A stretch of 64,000 bases of DNA from positions 28,104,605 through 28,168,604 of the forward strand of contig NC_067478.1 of NCBI RefSeq assembly GCF_947179515.1, given 5' to 3'. The notes beneath the pieces are model-generated. The model searched no databases. It worked only from the letters and a program-made list of their open reading frames with translations, and was not told the DNA's origin. Both the position numbers and the translations under genes were made by a program. Of the stretch, positions 23,106-36,112 are shown piece after piece (within the stretch, counting starts at the first letter, position 1; each line of letters opens with the position of its first letter). This DNA is from Apodemus sylvaticus (Eukaryota; Chordata; Mammalia; Rodentia; Muridae).

Positions 23106-25941
23106 TTTCTTAAGAATACACATGAAAAGAGATATGGAAAATTAAGCAAATGTTACTTTATAGTAATAATTTCTTAGTGGTTGAACTAATTAAAGATTTT
23201 TCTTTTATATTTTTATTAGTTTTCTCAGTAGCAAGATAGTCATTGAAATGTTAATATTAATTTTAATGAGATAATTTTGTATATTGAATTTAAGAATTTT
23301 TAACATTTATTATTGTTGAAGGTGTAGTAAAACAATCAGCTTTAATAACTGCTAGGTTATCAGCTGATTGATTTCAGAATAAAATATATTTAAAGAACTA
23401 AACAAATTTTATATTCATTTAGACTACTAAAAAAGCCTCTATGATTTGGGAACCTGGTGTTGTCAACAGTATATAATGTTTCTCTATCATTCATAAGCTT
23501 CGGGTCTCGATCTTTAAACACAACCACTCACAGATGCACACACACTTTAAAAACTAGTTTAACAACAACAAAAAAAGTGTGACTTTCCTAGAATACTCCT
23601 CAGTTCAGATGGTGGTGAGAAACCAGTAAGAATGGAATGAAGAGGGCTGAGAGGAGATTCTGTCACTGAAGGACCAAAGATGAAAGACTCCCATTCAGTG
23701 TCCACCCTCTGTCCCGCAGTTCCTATTATGTTTTTATATGCCTGTCCCACCTTCTATCTATGAACACACTTCCTTTCTTCAGAGTGAGGTGGGGTGCTAT
23801 GTACCACTCAAACAGTGGCAAGCATTACCTCGTCACCATTGCCATCAGCAGTGGGAAGCCTTGGCAGTCCCAGCTGGTCAGTGAAGAGGACATTTTCTGC
23901 TCTGTCTCTAACAAGTAAAGGTTACTCAGGCTTTAGCTGAATACTACAGTGGCTACAAAATCACCTTTTAATAGCTTTATTCTTTCTAAATGGATAAAAT
24001 AAATATTTTAGTATATTTTTCTTTTACTATTTAAGTGAGTCCATTCTGTAGCTTTGGCTTGTTGAATTGTTTCTTCACTATCCACTTTAAAATACAGGTT
24101 ATTTGAAAATATGTAGGTCATGCTATCAGCAATGAAATTATAAACTTTAATCTTAACACATGTCAGGTAGTAGTGTTCTAGGTATGACTCCTCATAGGAA
24201 ACAGAAGGTCACTTTTTCAGTTATGACTTTAAGCCTGGGAGTAAATATAATTTTCTTTTTGACCAATAATATAATCAGAAAAAGTACCTATTTTAGGCTT
24301 TTATGTAACTGTTGCATAAATTAATGAATATGAAATCTCCAATAAATAATCAAAAAGTACATGAACAAACTTCATAAAAAAAGCATATGAGAAAATATCA
24401 AAATTTACCAGTATTTAAAAGAAAGTAAATTAAAATATCATTGTTTTTCACTCATATTAAGAATGACCATGCTATTTGCTGTGAGTAAAACTTTACTATA
24501 AAATGGGTACATCCCCATATTATCAAGAATATAAACCGTTGAAAAGGTTTTGACATTATGTATCAAGAACTTCAAATTTTTCCTGGCTTTTTAACCTATA
24601 CTTCTAATTCTAGTGGAGGGTCTATGGTAATAAGATAGTCCTAAATTTGTAAAAAGCTATTTTTATAGTGATATTTGCTGTAATGTCATTTATGTCACAG
24701 AATATCTTGAACACAGATTTTCTGAGTTTCCTTAAATTGCATGCAAAATTCTGTGCATGATTTGGTCCCTTGAAGATTCTGGGCTCTCAGGCGATGAGAT
24801 TATTGTTTTGATATTTGAAGGACTAAGAAGTATTGCTTTTATCAAGAACTGTTGTTTTTATCACTGATGCTTAGTACACTAGGATGTATGCAAAATGTGT
24901 CTTTCAAAAGGGGTAAAGAAAGGGCTAGAAGGAAATACTGTACTATAAGGTATTACTTGAGTAGAAGGAATATGGGCATTTTTATTCTTCTTTCTGCTTT
25001 TCTGTATTTTTCAGATATTTTAAAATGAGTATACACTACTTTTACAATGTTAATAAAAGTTACCAAAGTGTGAACTTGATGAGCTTACCCTGGAGTCAAA
25101 CAGCTCTCAAGGAAACCTCTGCAAAAAAGTGAGAAGCATTGGAAAGAATATGCAATAGTCATAAAATAGCCAACCCTTTTATTTAACTCTATACTTAAAC
25201 TACTAAATGTTTTGTCTTCATTTCATACACTCACTGGCCTAAGGTCCCAGTTAGTGGGAGGAGCTCAGGGTCCCTGTCACACTGACCCTGATGGAGTCAG
25301 CTCCTGGTTGACTGTGGTTCCGCACATTCACTTCTCTGAGCCTCAGTTTCTTCATGCTTACTAATTGCACTCAGCTGGGTAGTTCACTGCGGGCATTACA
25401 CGGGAAGATATAGGACTGACAGCTCCAGTTCTTGCCAAGTGTTAACTGTGATTGCAGTGGTCTTGCATATTTGTGATGGGCTGCAGGCCAGGCAGGGAAG
25501 GGACTGTATAAAGAAGTAGCTTCATAGCTGTCTGTAGGACAAGGCAGGCCACATGGGGGGAAAGTTTAGTTTTCCTCATGCATTTATACTGTGGCTGTTC
25601 TGAACATTTTTCCATGTTATTGTTTTCCTAAAATTCTTGTTCTTTCTCCTTATCATTCATGTTTCTATTAATTTTTAAAAATATTAATACTTTTTCTTAA
25701 AGTATTTTTCTAGATGCTCTTGCTTCTATATTAATAAAAACTGGAACCATAGTATTAGGATGTTGCCTATTGAAGATTGTATTTATTATATAACATTTGT
25801 TAATTAGAATTAAAATTTTAAAGTTTTAAAATAATGAGTCTAAGTAAAATGTATTCTTAAAATAAGCCTTATGTTTCTTATTTAATATTACTTTTATTCC
25901 ATCCTTTAGATAAATATATTTTTTGAAGTCACAGATAATAA

Positions 25942-26175
<234 letters not shown>

Positions 26176-26439
26176 TGAGGAAATTAAGATTTTGCTAAAT
26201 AGAAGAGTAAAATCAATGTGCCTGTCAACGATACTTACTTGGGGGAAAAAGCTCTTTCAGTGCAACTTTTAAGAAATATGCTTGGGTAACTTAGGAGAGC
26301 CAGATTTCTAGGTCCTTTGTTCACGAGGTAAATTAGCAAGAGTGGAAAGGGACCACTGGGCAAGTTATAAAGAAAAACAAACTACTACTATTCCATTGTC
26401 AGCACCACCATCATGATGACCTTCATTAGCTTTTGGAGG

Positions 26440-26590
26440 TAGAGTCTTACTATATACATATACACACTGGCTAGCCTGGAACTCACCTTGAGGACTTAAA
26501 AGCTAATCTTAAAGTTGTGTTCTTCTGCCTTTGTGTTTCTTGAATACTTGGATTGTAGGTGTGTACCATTATCCCTGATAGAGCACAGCT
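26440..26590 (-). repeat. Old B1-like fragment
   Basis: CTGGCTAGCCTGGAACTCAC and GGATTGTAGGTGTGTACCA resemble a strongly diverged reverse B1. Confidence 0.45.
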
Positions 26591-27689
26591 TAATTGAGGA
26601 ATGTGCAAAGACAATCAATGCAGCTTCCTCCTCCCAGGTGTAGCCTGAGATAGCTGCCTATAGAGATCTCCTACTGAGAATGGCTAGTCCCGCCCCTGTG
26701 TTTAACATAGTAAATGTGTGAGAGATTCCAAATGTAGCAAAACCCAACCTGATCCCAGCTTCACAGTGTATGTGCCTGTGTGAGTGTAGTTTGTCTTTTC
26801 TTCCTTCTCTTCCCACACTTTATCAGGTTTCCAAGACCCAAGCTTCACAGGTCCTGTTATATTTGTTTACTACCATATGTGTGCCGGGAGCAATGAATGC
26901 TCTCAACTACTGAGCCATCTTTCCAGCTCACAAAACTTCTCACTAAATATTTGAACTCTTTTTGCCTCTTATTTTTCTTCCTAGACCATATTTATATTTA
27001 TTTCTTTACTATTTATCATCTCTTTTAACATCAAGAAAGGACCTGCCTTCTTTAGGTTCAAGAAGATCACTTCATTGGCAGTTTTCTTACAAGCGTGGCT
27101 GTGAGTTGGTTGAGAGAAGCCAGCTTTTCAGCATCAGCCTTTTATGAGCTTCGTATATGGTTTTGATACTCATTGTAGCAGCACAGAGCGATATACAGGC
27201 AGTCTTAGACATGGTAGCACACATCTGTAACCCCATGTCCTAGAATGGTAAGGCAGAAGAAGGATCATAAATTTGAGACCAGCAGAGAGTATTTAGAAAA
27301 TTACTCTGCCCTAGGTATTATTATACATGGTATCCAAAGATGTTTTCATGGAGGCAAGTTGTGCAATAACCGCTTTGGTCACTGTAAAATAGAACTGTTA
27401 AAAATGCAGTGATATTTTAGAAATGTTTAGGTAATAAATACTAATAACCAAAAAATGTGATGTTCAGTTTTTATTCAATATACAGTTCTTTCACTCTTTT
27501 GTAAAGTAGTTAAAAAATAGTTGGAAGTTGAGTGTTACAAGCTGAGGACTATCATACTAATGTTGATGCTCTGATGGTTTCAGGCATCAACATGGTTAAG
27601 GAAGGATACGATTTTTTCTCTTAATGTATAGCTTGTCTACAAATTCTCCTGACCTGTGGATTATTCCTTTTTTGTTTGTTTTGTTTTGG

Positions 27690-27835
27690 TTTGGTTTTTG
27701 GTTGAGACAGGGTTTCTCTGTATAGCCCTGGCTGTGCTGGAACTTACTCTGTAGACCAGGCTGGTCTTGAACTCAGAAATCCACCTGCCTCTGCCTCTAA
27801 AGTGCTGGGATTAAAAGCTTGTGCCACCACTGTAA
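27690..27835 (-). repeat. B1 SINE
   Basis: Reverse B1: GAGACAGGGTTTCTCTGTAT, AGACCAGGCTGGTCTTGAAC, and GTGCTGGGATTAAAAGC, preceded by a (TTTTG)n-type tail at about 27668. Confidence 0.9.
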
Positions 27836-28794
27836 ATTATTCCTAAATGTGCTGTTTAATATACATTTATACAAAGGATTCCAAGATTCTTTTTACTAGT
27901 AACTGCTACCTTAATTCTGAGGGATTGGAAAATATATTTATTTCTAATAAGGTGTAAAGTAAAGTAACAAACCAAATTTTACTCTTTCAAAATGTAAAGT
28001 TCTGATCTTAGAATATTTATAAAGTTATCATTGATCATTTTAACTTCAGAGAATTTAACCATTTTAAACTAAGACATCATGCTCTTAGCAACCCTCCAGT
28101 ACATAGGAAAAACAGCCGAATTTCTGTATCCATCTCAGGACTGTTTGGCAAATTCTGTCCAAATGGCATCGTTGCTTATGGTTCTTGCACATGATCCTGT
28201 GTTAAGAAAGTTTTCCAAACTTTCATTTGTGTAAGTGTGTAATTGTCTTGTCAGCTAGGCATTTGTAGACATGCTATTACTCCATATATGGCTTTCTTAT
28301 TTCCAGAGTCTCACTGACATTCCTGGTTGGTCCTTTGCTGTCACAGTCTTGCAGTCTCAGTCTTGAGAACCAGTTTTCCTTTGGTCATTTTGCCCAGGCC
28401 AGTGTTTGGTTCTCCTGACTCAGAGTTACAGGTTTACTAGCCTGAACTGATAAAACTACAGCTTTTTATTGAATGGGGACTAGGAAGGATTGAGAGAGAT
28501 CTCAGCCATAGATAGCTTCAGTGGAAGGCTCGAGACTTGTGAAACAGTAAACAGTAAAAGGTTGTGAATATGAAATGACTGGAAATTAATTTAAAATCAT
28601 ACAGTGAGTGTGGACTGTTTCTGGATCACTTGCTGCTGCACATGGGGTCCCTTCGGTGCAGCCTTGCTTGTGCTGACATACCATTTATGAAGATTGGTCT
28701 GATAAAGTCAATCAATATAAATATAGTTGTCTATACATATTTGGGTAGTTATAGTGCAGGCAAGTGCCTCTACAGGAATACTTAAGATACAGAT

Positions 28795-28885
28795 AAAGCA
28801 GATATGGTGGTACCTGCCCATAATCTGAGCTGCTTGAGAGGTTGAAGCAGAAGGATTGTGAGCTCAACCTGTATAATGTGGGGGG
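28795..28885 (+). repeat. Old B1-like fragment
   Basis: ATGGTGGTACCTGCCCATAA and GAGGTTGAAGCAGAAGGATT match an old B1 monomer. Confidence 0.5.
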
Positions 28886-29514
28886 AAAAGACATATAGAC
28901 AAGTGAATGTAGTTTGTTTTGTTTGTCTCTTTTTGTATATGGTATCCTGGTACATTTCCCAAGCTAGCCTTAAGTTCAAGCAAGCCTCCTCCCTAGCCCC
29001 CTCTGTGTCCATGAATGCAGACTATCTTTGCTTATAAGTAACATTATAGCTATAGATTAAATGACGAATGTGTCAGTGAATTTAGAATTTTATCTAAAAA
29101 AAAAATCCATTACAAAGAAAGTAAGAAGTTAAACAACCAACTGGAAATGGTATTTGAATCACTTTTGACTAGAGAATAATCAACAGAAAAAAAAATGGGC
29201 TAAAGAATTTGAACCGGCCATTTACAGAAGCATAACTCTAAAGCTTGAGAGGATAGTTGAGCTCCTAAAGAAATACAGGTTAAAACAGCCTAAAGTTCCA
29301 TTTTCTATTACGGCTAAATTTAGGATGGCGGTGCCTACTCCAGTGAATATAACAAAGGCGTGTGGGAAATTCACTGTTTTTATTTTATTGCTCTCAATAA
29401 TATCTGAGAGTATATGATATGCATGCTGTTTTTGCCCAACAATTTGTACTGTATTAGGTTGTTTTTTGTTTGTTTTTTGTTTTTTGTTTTTGTTTTGTTT
29501 TGTTTTGTTTTTAG

Positions 29515-29668
29515 GATTTTTGGTTTTTTCGAGACAGGGTTTCTCTGTATAGCCCTGGCTGTCCTTGAACTCACTCTGTAGACCAGGCTGGCCATGAACT
29601 CAGAAATTCGCCTGCCTCTGCTTCCCAGAGTGCTGGGATTACAGGTGTGCGTCACCACTGCCCGGCCT
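29515..29668 (-). repeat. B1 SINE
   Basis: Near-consensus reverse B1 ending GCGTCACCACTGCCCGGCC. It is preceded on the left by a long (TTTTG)n tail starting at about 29458. Confidence 0.92.
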
Positions 29669-29820
29669 AAATTATATTTTTTGTCATTCTTTTTTAATTT
29701 TTATATTTTGAGAACTTTTTACATGAGCATGTTATCTATGTAATTTCTACCTCTCCTTTCTGTCTCATGCTCTTCCTGTGTTCCTCCTCCTAAATCCATG
29801 GTCTCTTAATTATTGTTTCA

Positions 29821-30203
29821 TTGTCTCTCCCTCCCCCTCTCCGTCCCCCTCTCCCTCCCCCTCTCCCTTTCTCCCTTCCCCTCCCCCTCCCTTTCCCTCT
29901 CTCTCCCTCCCTCCCTTTCCCTTTCTCTCTCCCTCTCCCCCCTCTCCCTCTTCCTCTCTCCCTCTCCCTCTCTCCCTCTCCCACTCTCCCCCTTTCCCTT
30001 CCCCTCCCCTCCCTTTCCCTCTCCCTCTCCCCTTCTCCCTTCCCCTCCCCTTCCCTTTCCCTCTCCCTCTCCCTCTCTCTCCCTTTCCCCCTCCCTCTCC
30101 TTCTCCCTTTCTTCCTCTCCCTCTCCCTTTCCCTCCCTCTCCCTCTCCTTCTCTTCTTCTCTCCCTCTCCCCCCTCCCTCTCCCTCTCCCTCTCCCTCTC
30201 TCC
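29821..30203 (+). repeat. (CCCTCT)n polypyrimidine tract
   Basis: About 380 bases of C and T on the + strand in CCCTCT/CCCTTTC units. Only isolated purines interrupt it (for example near 29845 and 29983), and 29984-30203 appears purine-free. Long frames of Ser-Pro-Leu or Arg-Gly-Glu across it are low-complexity artefacts. Confidence 0.95.
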
Positions 30204-30960
30204 TGAATCCATTTAAATGTTGCTTGTATACATGTGTGCAGGGCTGGCCATTGCGGGTTGAGCAGCCTGTGCAGGAACTCCCTCTGCTACCCCTGGAGGA
30301 AGCTAACTGTGAACAGGCACAGGTGACCTGCAGCTTTCCCTCTGAACAGCGGCACATCCACTGCTGTCATTATGCTGGTCTTGTCTAGGCAGCCATATTG
30401 TTGAGATTTCGTGGGTGCATTTTTCACTGTCATACCTATAGGACAGTTTGTAGGAAGGGGTCTGGGCCGCTGACTCTTGCAGCTTTTCTGCCTACCTCTT
30501 CTGTATTTCCCCCCCAAACCTGAGGTGAGAGGTTGCCTTGTAGAAGTAAAATATGGGGTTGTGCACCCAAAAGCTCCTGGTTCTGCATTTTGATTAGTTG
30601 TGGGTTTCTCAGAGAGTCTCAGTCTTTTGCCAGAAGAAGCTTCTCTAATGAGGTGCGAGAGACCCACTCATCCATGGGTATAAAGACAGGGACTTAGACG
30701 TTCTGTTGGTTAGGGAAACAGCCATCGGTAGTAGTCTCTCCTCTCTGGTCTGTGGCCCTCCAGCCATATGGAGTTGTTCTCTCTATGTGTCCCAGGCTAG
30801 CCCGAAGCCTGCTTTGTAACCTCCAAACTCCCAATCCTGTCTCAGCTGCCTGAGAGGTGAAAACTGCAGGCCTAGATATACCAAGGCAGCCAACATTTTG
30901 AATGTTTGAAAAAAGACAGTAATTTAAAACTGTGGAAAACATTTTCCAATGTTTGTTCTC
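30204..30960 (-). repeat. Probable old LINE-1 3' segment
   Basis: The layout resembles old rodent L1 3' sequence in reverse orientation: AATCCATTTAAATGTTGCTTG, a conserved-looking GTGCAGG block, then GGTATAAAGACAGGGACTTAG. It continues from the polypyrimidine tract to its left. The assignment is from remembered pattern only. Confidence 0.3.
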
Positions 30961-31114
30961 AAAATATTTAAGTTTTAGGTGTTTCTTCTTATGGAAATAT
31001 CTTGAAATAGGTATATGTATAGTTAAACTTAAATATTTTATACTTTATATGTTTTTAAAGATTGTGGATTAAAACTAACAAGGGTGTTTTAATTTTTCAC
31101 ATTTTGTAATCTAA

Positions 31115-31321
<207 letters not shown>

Positions 31322-31684
31322 TAAGATGACTAATGCTGCCACTTAGTTCCTCCTCCTCTGTCCCTTCTCTTTAACCACTGAATCCCCAGCAGACCTTGAG
31401 GTTACCCTTGTGGCAGAGCATCTGGTTTGTAAAGTGCAGGCAGGGGTTGTACATAAAAATGCTTTGCTTGTATGGCTCTGCTCCATCTTGAAAGGTTAAC
31501 ACTGAACTGGAGCAGGATCAGAGACAAGTTTTCATTAGCCTTAATACAGGCATATACAATGTGTTCTTCAAAGTTCTGAGTCCAGAGACTTAGGAAAACC
31601 TACATATAACTTTTAAAGTTTAGAACTACTATACTTTAAGTACATTACATTAAAAAGAAAAACTTAGTATAACATCTGTCTTAC

Positions 31685-31985
31685 TTAGGGGTTTACTGCT
31701 GTGAACAGACACCATGACCTAGGCAACTCATAAACCGCAACATTTAATTGGGGCTGGCAGACAGGTTCAGAGGTTTTGTTTATTACCATCAAGATGGGAA
31801 CATGGTAGCATCCAGGCAGGCATGACATGGGGGAAGCTGAAAGTTCTACATCTTTGTCTGAAGGCCATTGGGAGAAGATTGACTTCCAGGCATCTAGGAG
31901 GAGGGTCTCAAGCCCATCCCCACAGTGACACATTTCTTCCAACAAGATCACACCTCCTAATAAGGCCAAGCATATTCAAACCACA
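31685..31985 (-). repeat. Rodent interspersed repeat, family B
   Basis: Begins TTTACTGCTGTGAACAGACA, contains ACATTTAATTGGGGCTGG, and ends ACACCTCCTAATAAGGCC. It is the reverse complement of the family seen at 33555-33903, which shares the ACCTCC/GGAGGTGTGG block. I think it is a rodent non-autonomous (URR1-type) element, but the name is from memory and uncertain. A (CA)n tract follows. Confidence 0.7.
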
Positions 31986-31987
31986 GC

Positions 31988-32020
<33 letters not shown>

Positions 32021-32344
32021 TGAGGAACTCACAAGACATAGTTAAAAATTCAATTTTATTAAGATATGAGGCTATAAATAAATTTTATTTAAAAACGAAG
32101 AATTTATTTTAACTTTATTTTTGTTTCCATATAAAATAGAATTTATATAATTCTTTCCAAAAATAGATTTGAACAACTACTATGATTGTATTACATCCAT
32201 GAACAAATAAAGTTAGATTTGAATGTTATCTTAAAACTCCCTTATTTCAACCTGGTGTTCAATAGGCAGAGCAAGGTCTGCAAAAGATGTTTTTACTAAT
32301 GTCAGCAATGAGTTAAAAGCAGAGTTAAAACTGAAAGAATCAAA

Positions 32345-32480
32345 GTTATAGCTCAGCATGCTGCCACATGCCTGCAATCCCACCGTTTGTGAAGTGGAAG
32401 CAAGAGGATTGGTGTGTGAAACCAGCTCCCTGGGCTACATAACAAAGCTGTGGCTCATCAAAACTGTGTCTCAGAAAGGG
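32345..32480 (+). repeat. Old B1-like element
   Basis: GCCACATGCCTGCAATCCCA, GTGGAAGCAAGAGGATTGG and AACTGTGTCTCAGAAA mark a diverged B1 monomer directly left of a better-preserved B1. Confidence 0.6.
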
Positions 32481-32489
32481 AGACAAGGG

Positions 32490-32635
32490 AAGGGCATGGT
32501 GACACACACCTTTAATCCCAGCACTTGGGAGATAGAAGAAGAACTTTTGTGAACTCCAAGGCCAACCTGGTCTACTTGGTGATTCCTGGCCTGCAGGGCT
32601 ACACATTGAGAGACCCTGTCTTTAAAAAAACAATA
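32490..32635 (+). repeat. B1 SINE
   Basis: GGGCATGGTGACACACACC, TTTAATCCCAGCACTTGGGA, GGCCAACCTGGTCTACTTGG and GAGACCCTGTCTTTAAAAAA. Confidence 0.85.
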
Positions 32636-32926
32636 AGAAAAAGAGGAAGCAAGCCCCATAAAGTTATAATTAGGGTGCAAGATCCTTGCTCATCACTAAC
32701 TGTATCTCTGTCTAAACTATGTAAGTACTTAATCATCTTCTCATAATCTATTAGAGATTAAGCACATTAAATCAATAAATTGTATTTTTGCTTTAGCCAT
32801 CTTAAATGTTTAGATATGAGATATCCTAAGCCAGAAGGCATGTAATAAATACTTTGTCAGAGAAAGCCAGTGAATTATTCTCAGGTTATGTAGTAATGTA
32901 AAGAATAAGAAAAATGTTTTTGGGCC

Positions 32927-33085
32927 TTGTTGGTGTCACACGCCTTTAATCCCAGCCCTTGGAAGGCAGAGGCAGGCGGATTTCTGAGTTCGAGGCTAGC
33001 CTGGTCTACAGAGTGAGTTCCAGGACAGCCAGGGCTATTACCGTGTCTCAAAAAACCCAGAAAAAAAAAAGGAAGGAAAAAAAGA
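32927..33085 (+). repeat. B1 SINE
   Basis: CGCCTTTAATCCCAGCCC, GAGGCAGGCGGATTTCTGAG and CTGGTCTACAGAGTGAGTTC. It ends CGTGTCTCAAAAAACCC with an A-rich tail. Confidence 0.9.
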
Positions 33086-33554
33086 AAAATGTTTGCCTGT
33101 AAGGAAAAGGTTGAGGTTAGAGTCATAGCTTTATACAGCCAGCTCCTGGACCAGTAACCCTCTGGAAAGAGTATGCAGTGGATACAACATACTTATTTTT
33201 GATTAACTGAGTTATAAATTTAATGTAATTGATGTTTAATAAAGAATTATATACCTAAACTTCATTTCTCACAAATTATGTTAAAGACCTATTTTATAAG
33301 CAATTTAAAGACAGTGGTAAAGTATAGAAAATAGTACTTCAGAAGGGAGTTTCTTAGGAGGTGAGTTAGTGTTTTTTTTTTTAACTTGAACTTCACTCAA
33401 ATGAGTGCTTTTAATTTGTCAGATCTTTTTCAGTATTAGAATAGCTTACATATGTTGTATATAATTGAAAGTTAGTGTGAGCTTAAATTACCTAGTAATA
33501 TTAAAAGCATTGTTTTTATTGTTTACATGACTAATATCAAGGGAAATTTTAGCC

Positions 33555-33903
33555 ATCTGTGATGGTTTGAATATGCTTGGTCCAGGAAGTGGTATTATTT
33601 GGAGGTGTGGCCTTGTTGGAGTAGGTGTGGCCTTGTTGGAGAAAGTGTGTCAGCGTGGGCATGGGCTTTAAGACTCTTATCCTAGCTGCCTGGAAGCCAT
33701 TTTTCCCCTTTCTGCCTTTGAATGAAGATGTAGAACTCTGAGCTCCTCCAGCCTCACATCTGCCTGGATGCTGCCATGTTCCTACCTTGATGATAATGAC
33801 CGAACTTCTGAACTTGTAAGCCAGCCCCAATTCAATGTTGTCCTTTTTAAGAGTTGCCTTGGTCATGGTATCTGTTCATAGCAGAAAAACCCTAATTAAG
33901 ACA
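33555..33903 (+). repeat. Rodent interspersed repeat, family B
   Basis: GATGGTTTGAATATGCTTGG start, two tandem 21-base copies of a GGTGTGGCCTTGTTGGAG unit, TGATGATAATGACCGAACTT and AAAACCCTAATTAAGACACC end. Same family as 31685-31985 in the opposite orientation. The family name is uncertain. Confidence 0.75.
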
Positions 33904-34206
33904 CCATCTTACAGAGAAAGAGAAGTGAGTGAAGTAAAAAACTGAGCAAGTTTTCTCAACATTTCTCAGAGTGATTATAAAATATACTGTACTCACCTGA
34001 AATCATCAGTATGGGCACAGGAAGCATGTTTCTCCAAATCCATGGAGAATTTCTGCACCAGGAAGCTCCTGTGTCAGCAAGAAAAGAGAAGATCTTATGC
34101 AGTCCTGTCAGAATTTAAATACTGCTGAATAAAGTAATTTCCAGAGAATTTAATCTCCTTGGACAGTGGGAGTGACATTCCTGATTGAAGGCTGTGCATT
34201 TTGTAG

Positions 34207-34402
34207 GAATGATTATGAAGAACTAGCCCGTCAGTGCAAAATGTTTGCCAAAGATTTGCTTGCACAAGCCCGGAATTCTCGTGAACTGGAAGTTATCCTA
34301 AACCACACATCAAGTGATGAGCCTCTTGATAAACGGGGACTACTAGAGGAAAGAATGAACTTAAGTCGTCTGAAACTTGCTATTAAATACAACCAGAAGG
34401 AG
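34207..34402 (+). CDS. Trpc1: Trpc1 coding exon 6
   Basis: One base completes arginine 255, then 65 codons NDYEELARQCKMFAKDLLAQ to LAIKYNQKE (residues 256-320). This is the helical linker between the ankyrin domain and the membrane domain; CKMFAKDLLAQARNSRELE is typical of TRPC linker helices. The acceptor is TTTGTAG and the donor GAG|GTAGGA. Confidence 0.97.
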
Positions 34403-35079
34403 GTAGGAAGCTTTCTGTGATGTATTTATTTTCTTTACCTTGGTTCTCAAATAAAATAAAAGTTGTAACAATATAAACAGTATAGCATTTATAACTCAAT
34501 AGTGTATATGTAGCTTAAAGGAAAGGTCATGGTAGTCTGGAAGTAGAATGATCCTGTTCAGAAGGTCAGATCTCTGGTTTCTGAACATCAGCCGGACCAC
34601 GAATAGTGTGCTCAGCATGCTCAGATGGGTGAGCTGAAAGTGTGACCCTGAAGGAAGTCACACTGCGTCCCTTCTGCTAGAGTCTGCTGGCCACAGGAGC
34701 CACAGGCTACTGAGTTGAAGGACGGATGGGAACAGTGATGGCGTCTTTTCCCACCACCTCTCGGTGACAGGAATATAGAGAATCCATGTCCATGCCTCAA
34801 ACTACTGTAGACTTAGAACATATGTAATTGAAATCTTGTTTTTCTAGATAATACTTAATATAATTTCTAATTATTATTATATTAAGGATGCAAAGTACAG
34901 TAATAAGGTTAAATTTTCTTTGATATTTAGGGAAAGGTAATGTAATTGAGTTCTGGCTGCTGCTAAAAGAGTGCTTTGGGAAGAAAGACTTCCAGTCCCA
35001 GGTATCTTACCTTGTGGGACAAATTAAGTTCCCCCCAGAACACTGAAATTCAAACAGAAGAATAGGAAACGAAGTTAAG

Positions 35080-35260
35080 GGGCTGGAGAGATGGCTGCTT
35101 TTCTAGAGGACCTAGGTTCATTTCTCAGCACCCACATCCCAGCTCATGGTTGTCTGTAACACCAGTTCCAGGGGATCCAATGCCCTATTCTGGACTCTGT
35201 GCGCACCAAACACACAATTGATACACAGATATATACATATAAACCAAGTGTTTGTACACA
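35080..35260 (+). repeat. B3 SINE, shortened
   Basis: GGGGCTGGAGAGATGGCTGC head with a short gap, then GAGGACCTAGGTTCATTTC and TTCCAGGGGATCCAATGCCC. Confidence 0.8.
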
Positions 35261-35311
35261 TACAATAAGATTTAAAAATTAAAGAATGACATATGATATA
35301 ATTGTTAAAAT

Positions 35312-35448
35312 TAGTGTTTGAGACAGGATTTCTCTGTGTAGCCCTCACTGTCCTGGAACTCAGTCTGTAGACTAGGCTGGCCTCAAACCCATAGAGATTG
35401 CCTGCCTCTGCCTCCTGAGTCCTGGGATTAAAGGCGTATGACACCAAC
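35312..35448 (-). repeat. B1 SINE
   Basis: Reverse B1: GAGACAGGATTTCTCTGTGT, AGACTAGGCTGGCCTCAAAC, and CCTGGGATTAAAGGCGTATG. Confidence 0.88.
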
Positions 35449-35694
35449 ATTTTTTTAAAATGTAACATTGACAAAATAATATCTTAGATTACTTGAGTAA
35501 TATGATTATAGATTGGTAATAGGAAATCTGATTAAGATATATAAGAAAAACATTGCCATTTAAATTTATAAGCTAAGAAACTTTATAAAATTGTACAAAT
35601 TAACTTTTGTACTTGAACTAGAATTTTGTTCTTATTTGAGATTTTTCTTCTCACATGAAATTTACTATTAACCAAGTTTAAGAGTATTTTTAGG

Positions 35695-35915
35695 GGGCTG
35701 GTGTGGTGGCTTAGTGGTTTAGAGTACTTGTTGCTTTTGCTCAGGACCCTGGTTTGGTTCCTCGAACCCATGTGGTGGCTCACAAACATCTGTGATTCAT
35801 TTACAAGGGATCCCAATGCCCTGTTCTTACCTCTGCAAATACCATGTACTACCATGGTATAGATACATGCATATAGGTAAAACATACACACACAAAAATC
35901 TAAAAAACTAATTTT
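35695..35915 (+). repeat. B3 SINE
   Basis: GGGGCTGGTGTGGTGGCTTA head, ACCCATGTGGTGGCTCACAA and AAGGGATCCCAATGCCCTG, with an AC-rich tail. Confidence 0.8.
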
Positions 35916-35929
35916 TAAAGCATATTTTT

Positions 35930-36112
35930 AATGGCTCAGGCCTGTAATCCCAGCTACTGAGACAGAAAGCTCTCTAGTCCAAGATCATCCTAGACAGCTT
36001 AGCAAGACTTCCTCCAGTGAGGGCTAACAAGAGGGCTGAGGACTTAGCTGAGTGGAGAGCACTTGCCTACCATGTGCAAGACCCTAGCTTCAGTCCTGCA
36101 CAACAGGAGGAG
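35930..36112 (+). repeat. B4 composite SINE (B1-like plus ID-like)
   Basis: A B1-like left part (GGCCTGTAATCCCAGCTACT) is followed by an ID-like part (GGACTTAGCTGAGTGGAGAG, CACTTGCCTACCATGTGCAA, GACCCTAGCTTCAGTCCTG). This combination defines the rodent B4 family. Confidence 0.75.

Noticed and set aside
29778..30388. Long frames on both strands (Ser/Pro/Leu-rich and Arg/Gly/Glu-rich, up to 191 codons)
   Set aside because: They are translations of the CCCTCT repeat. No start context, domain or splice support exists.
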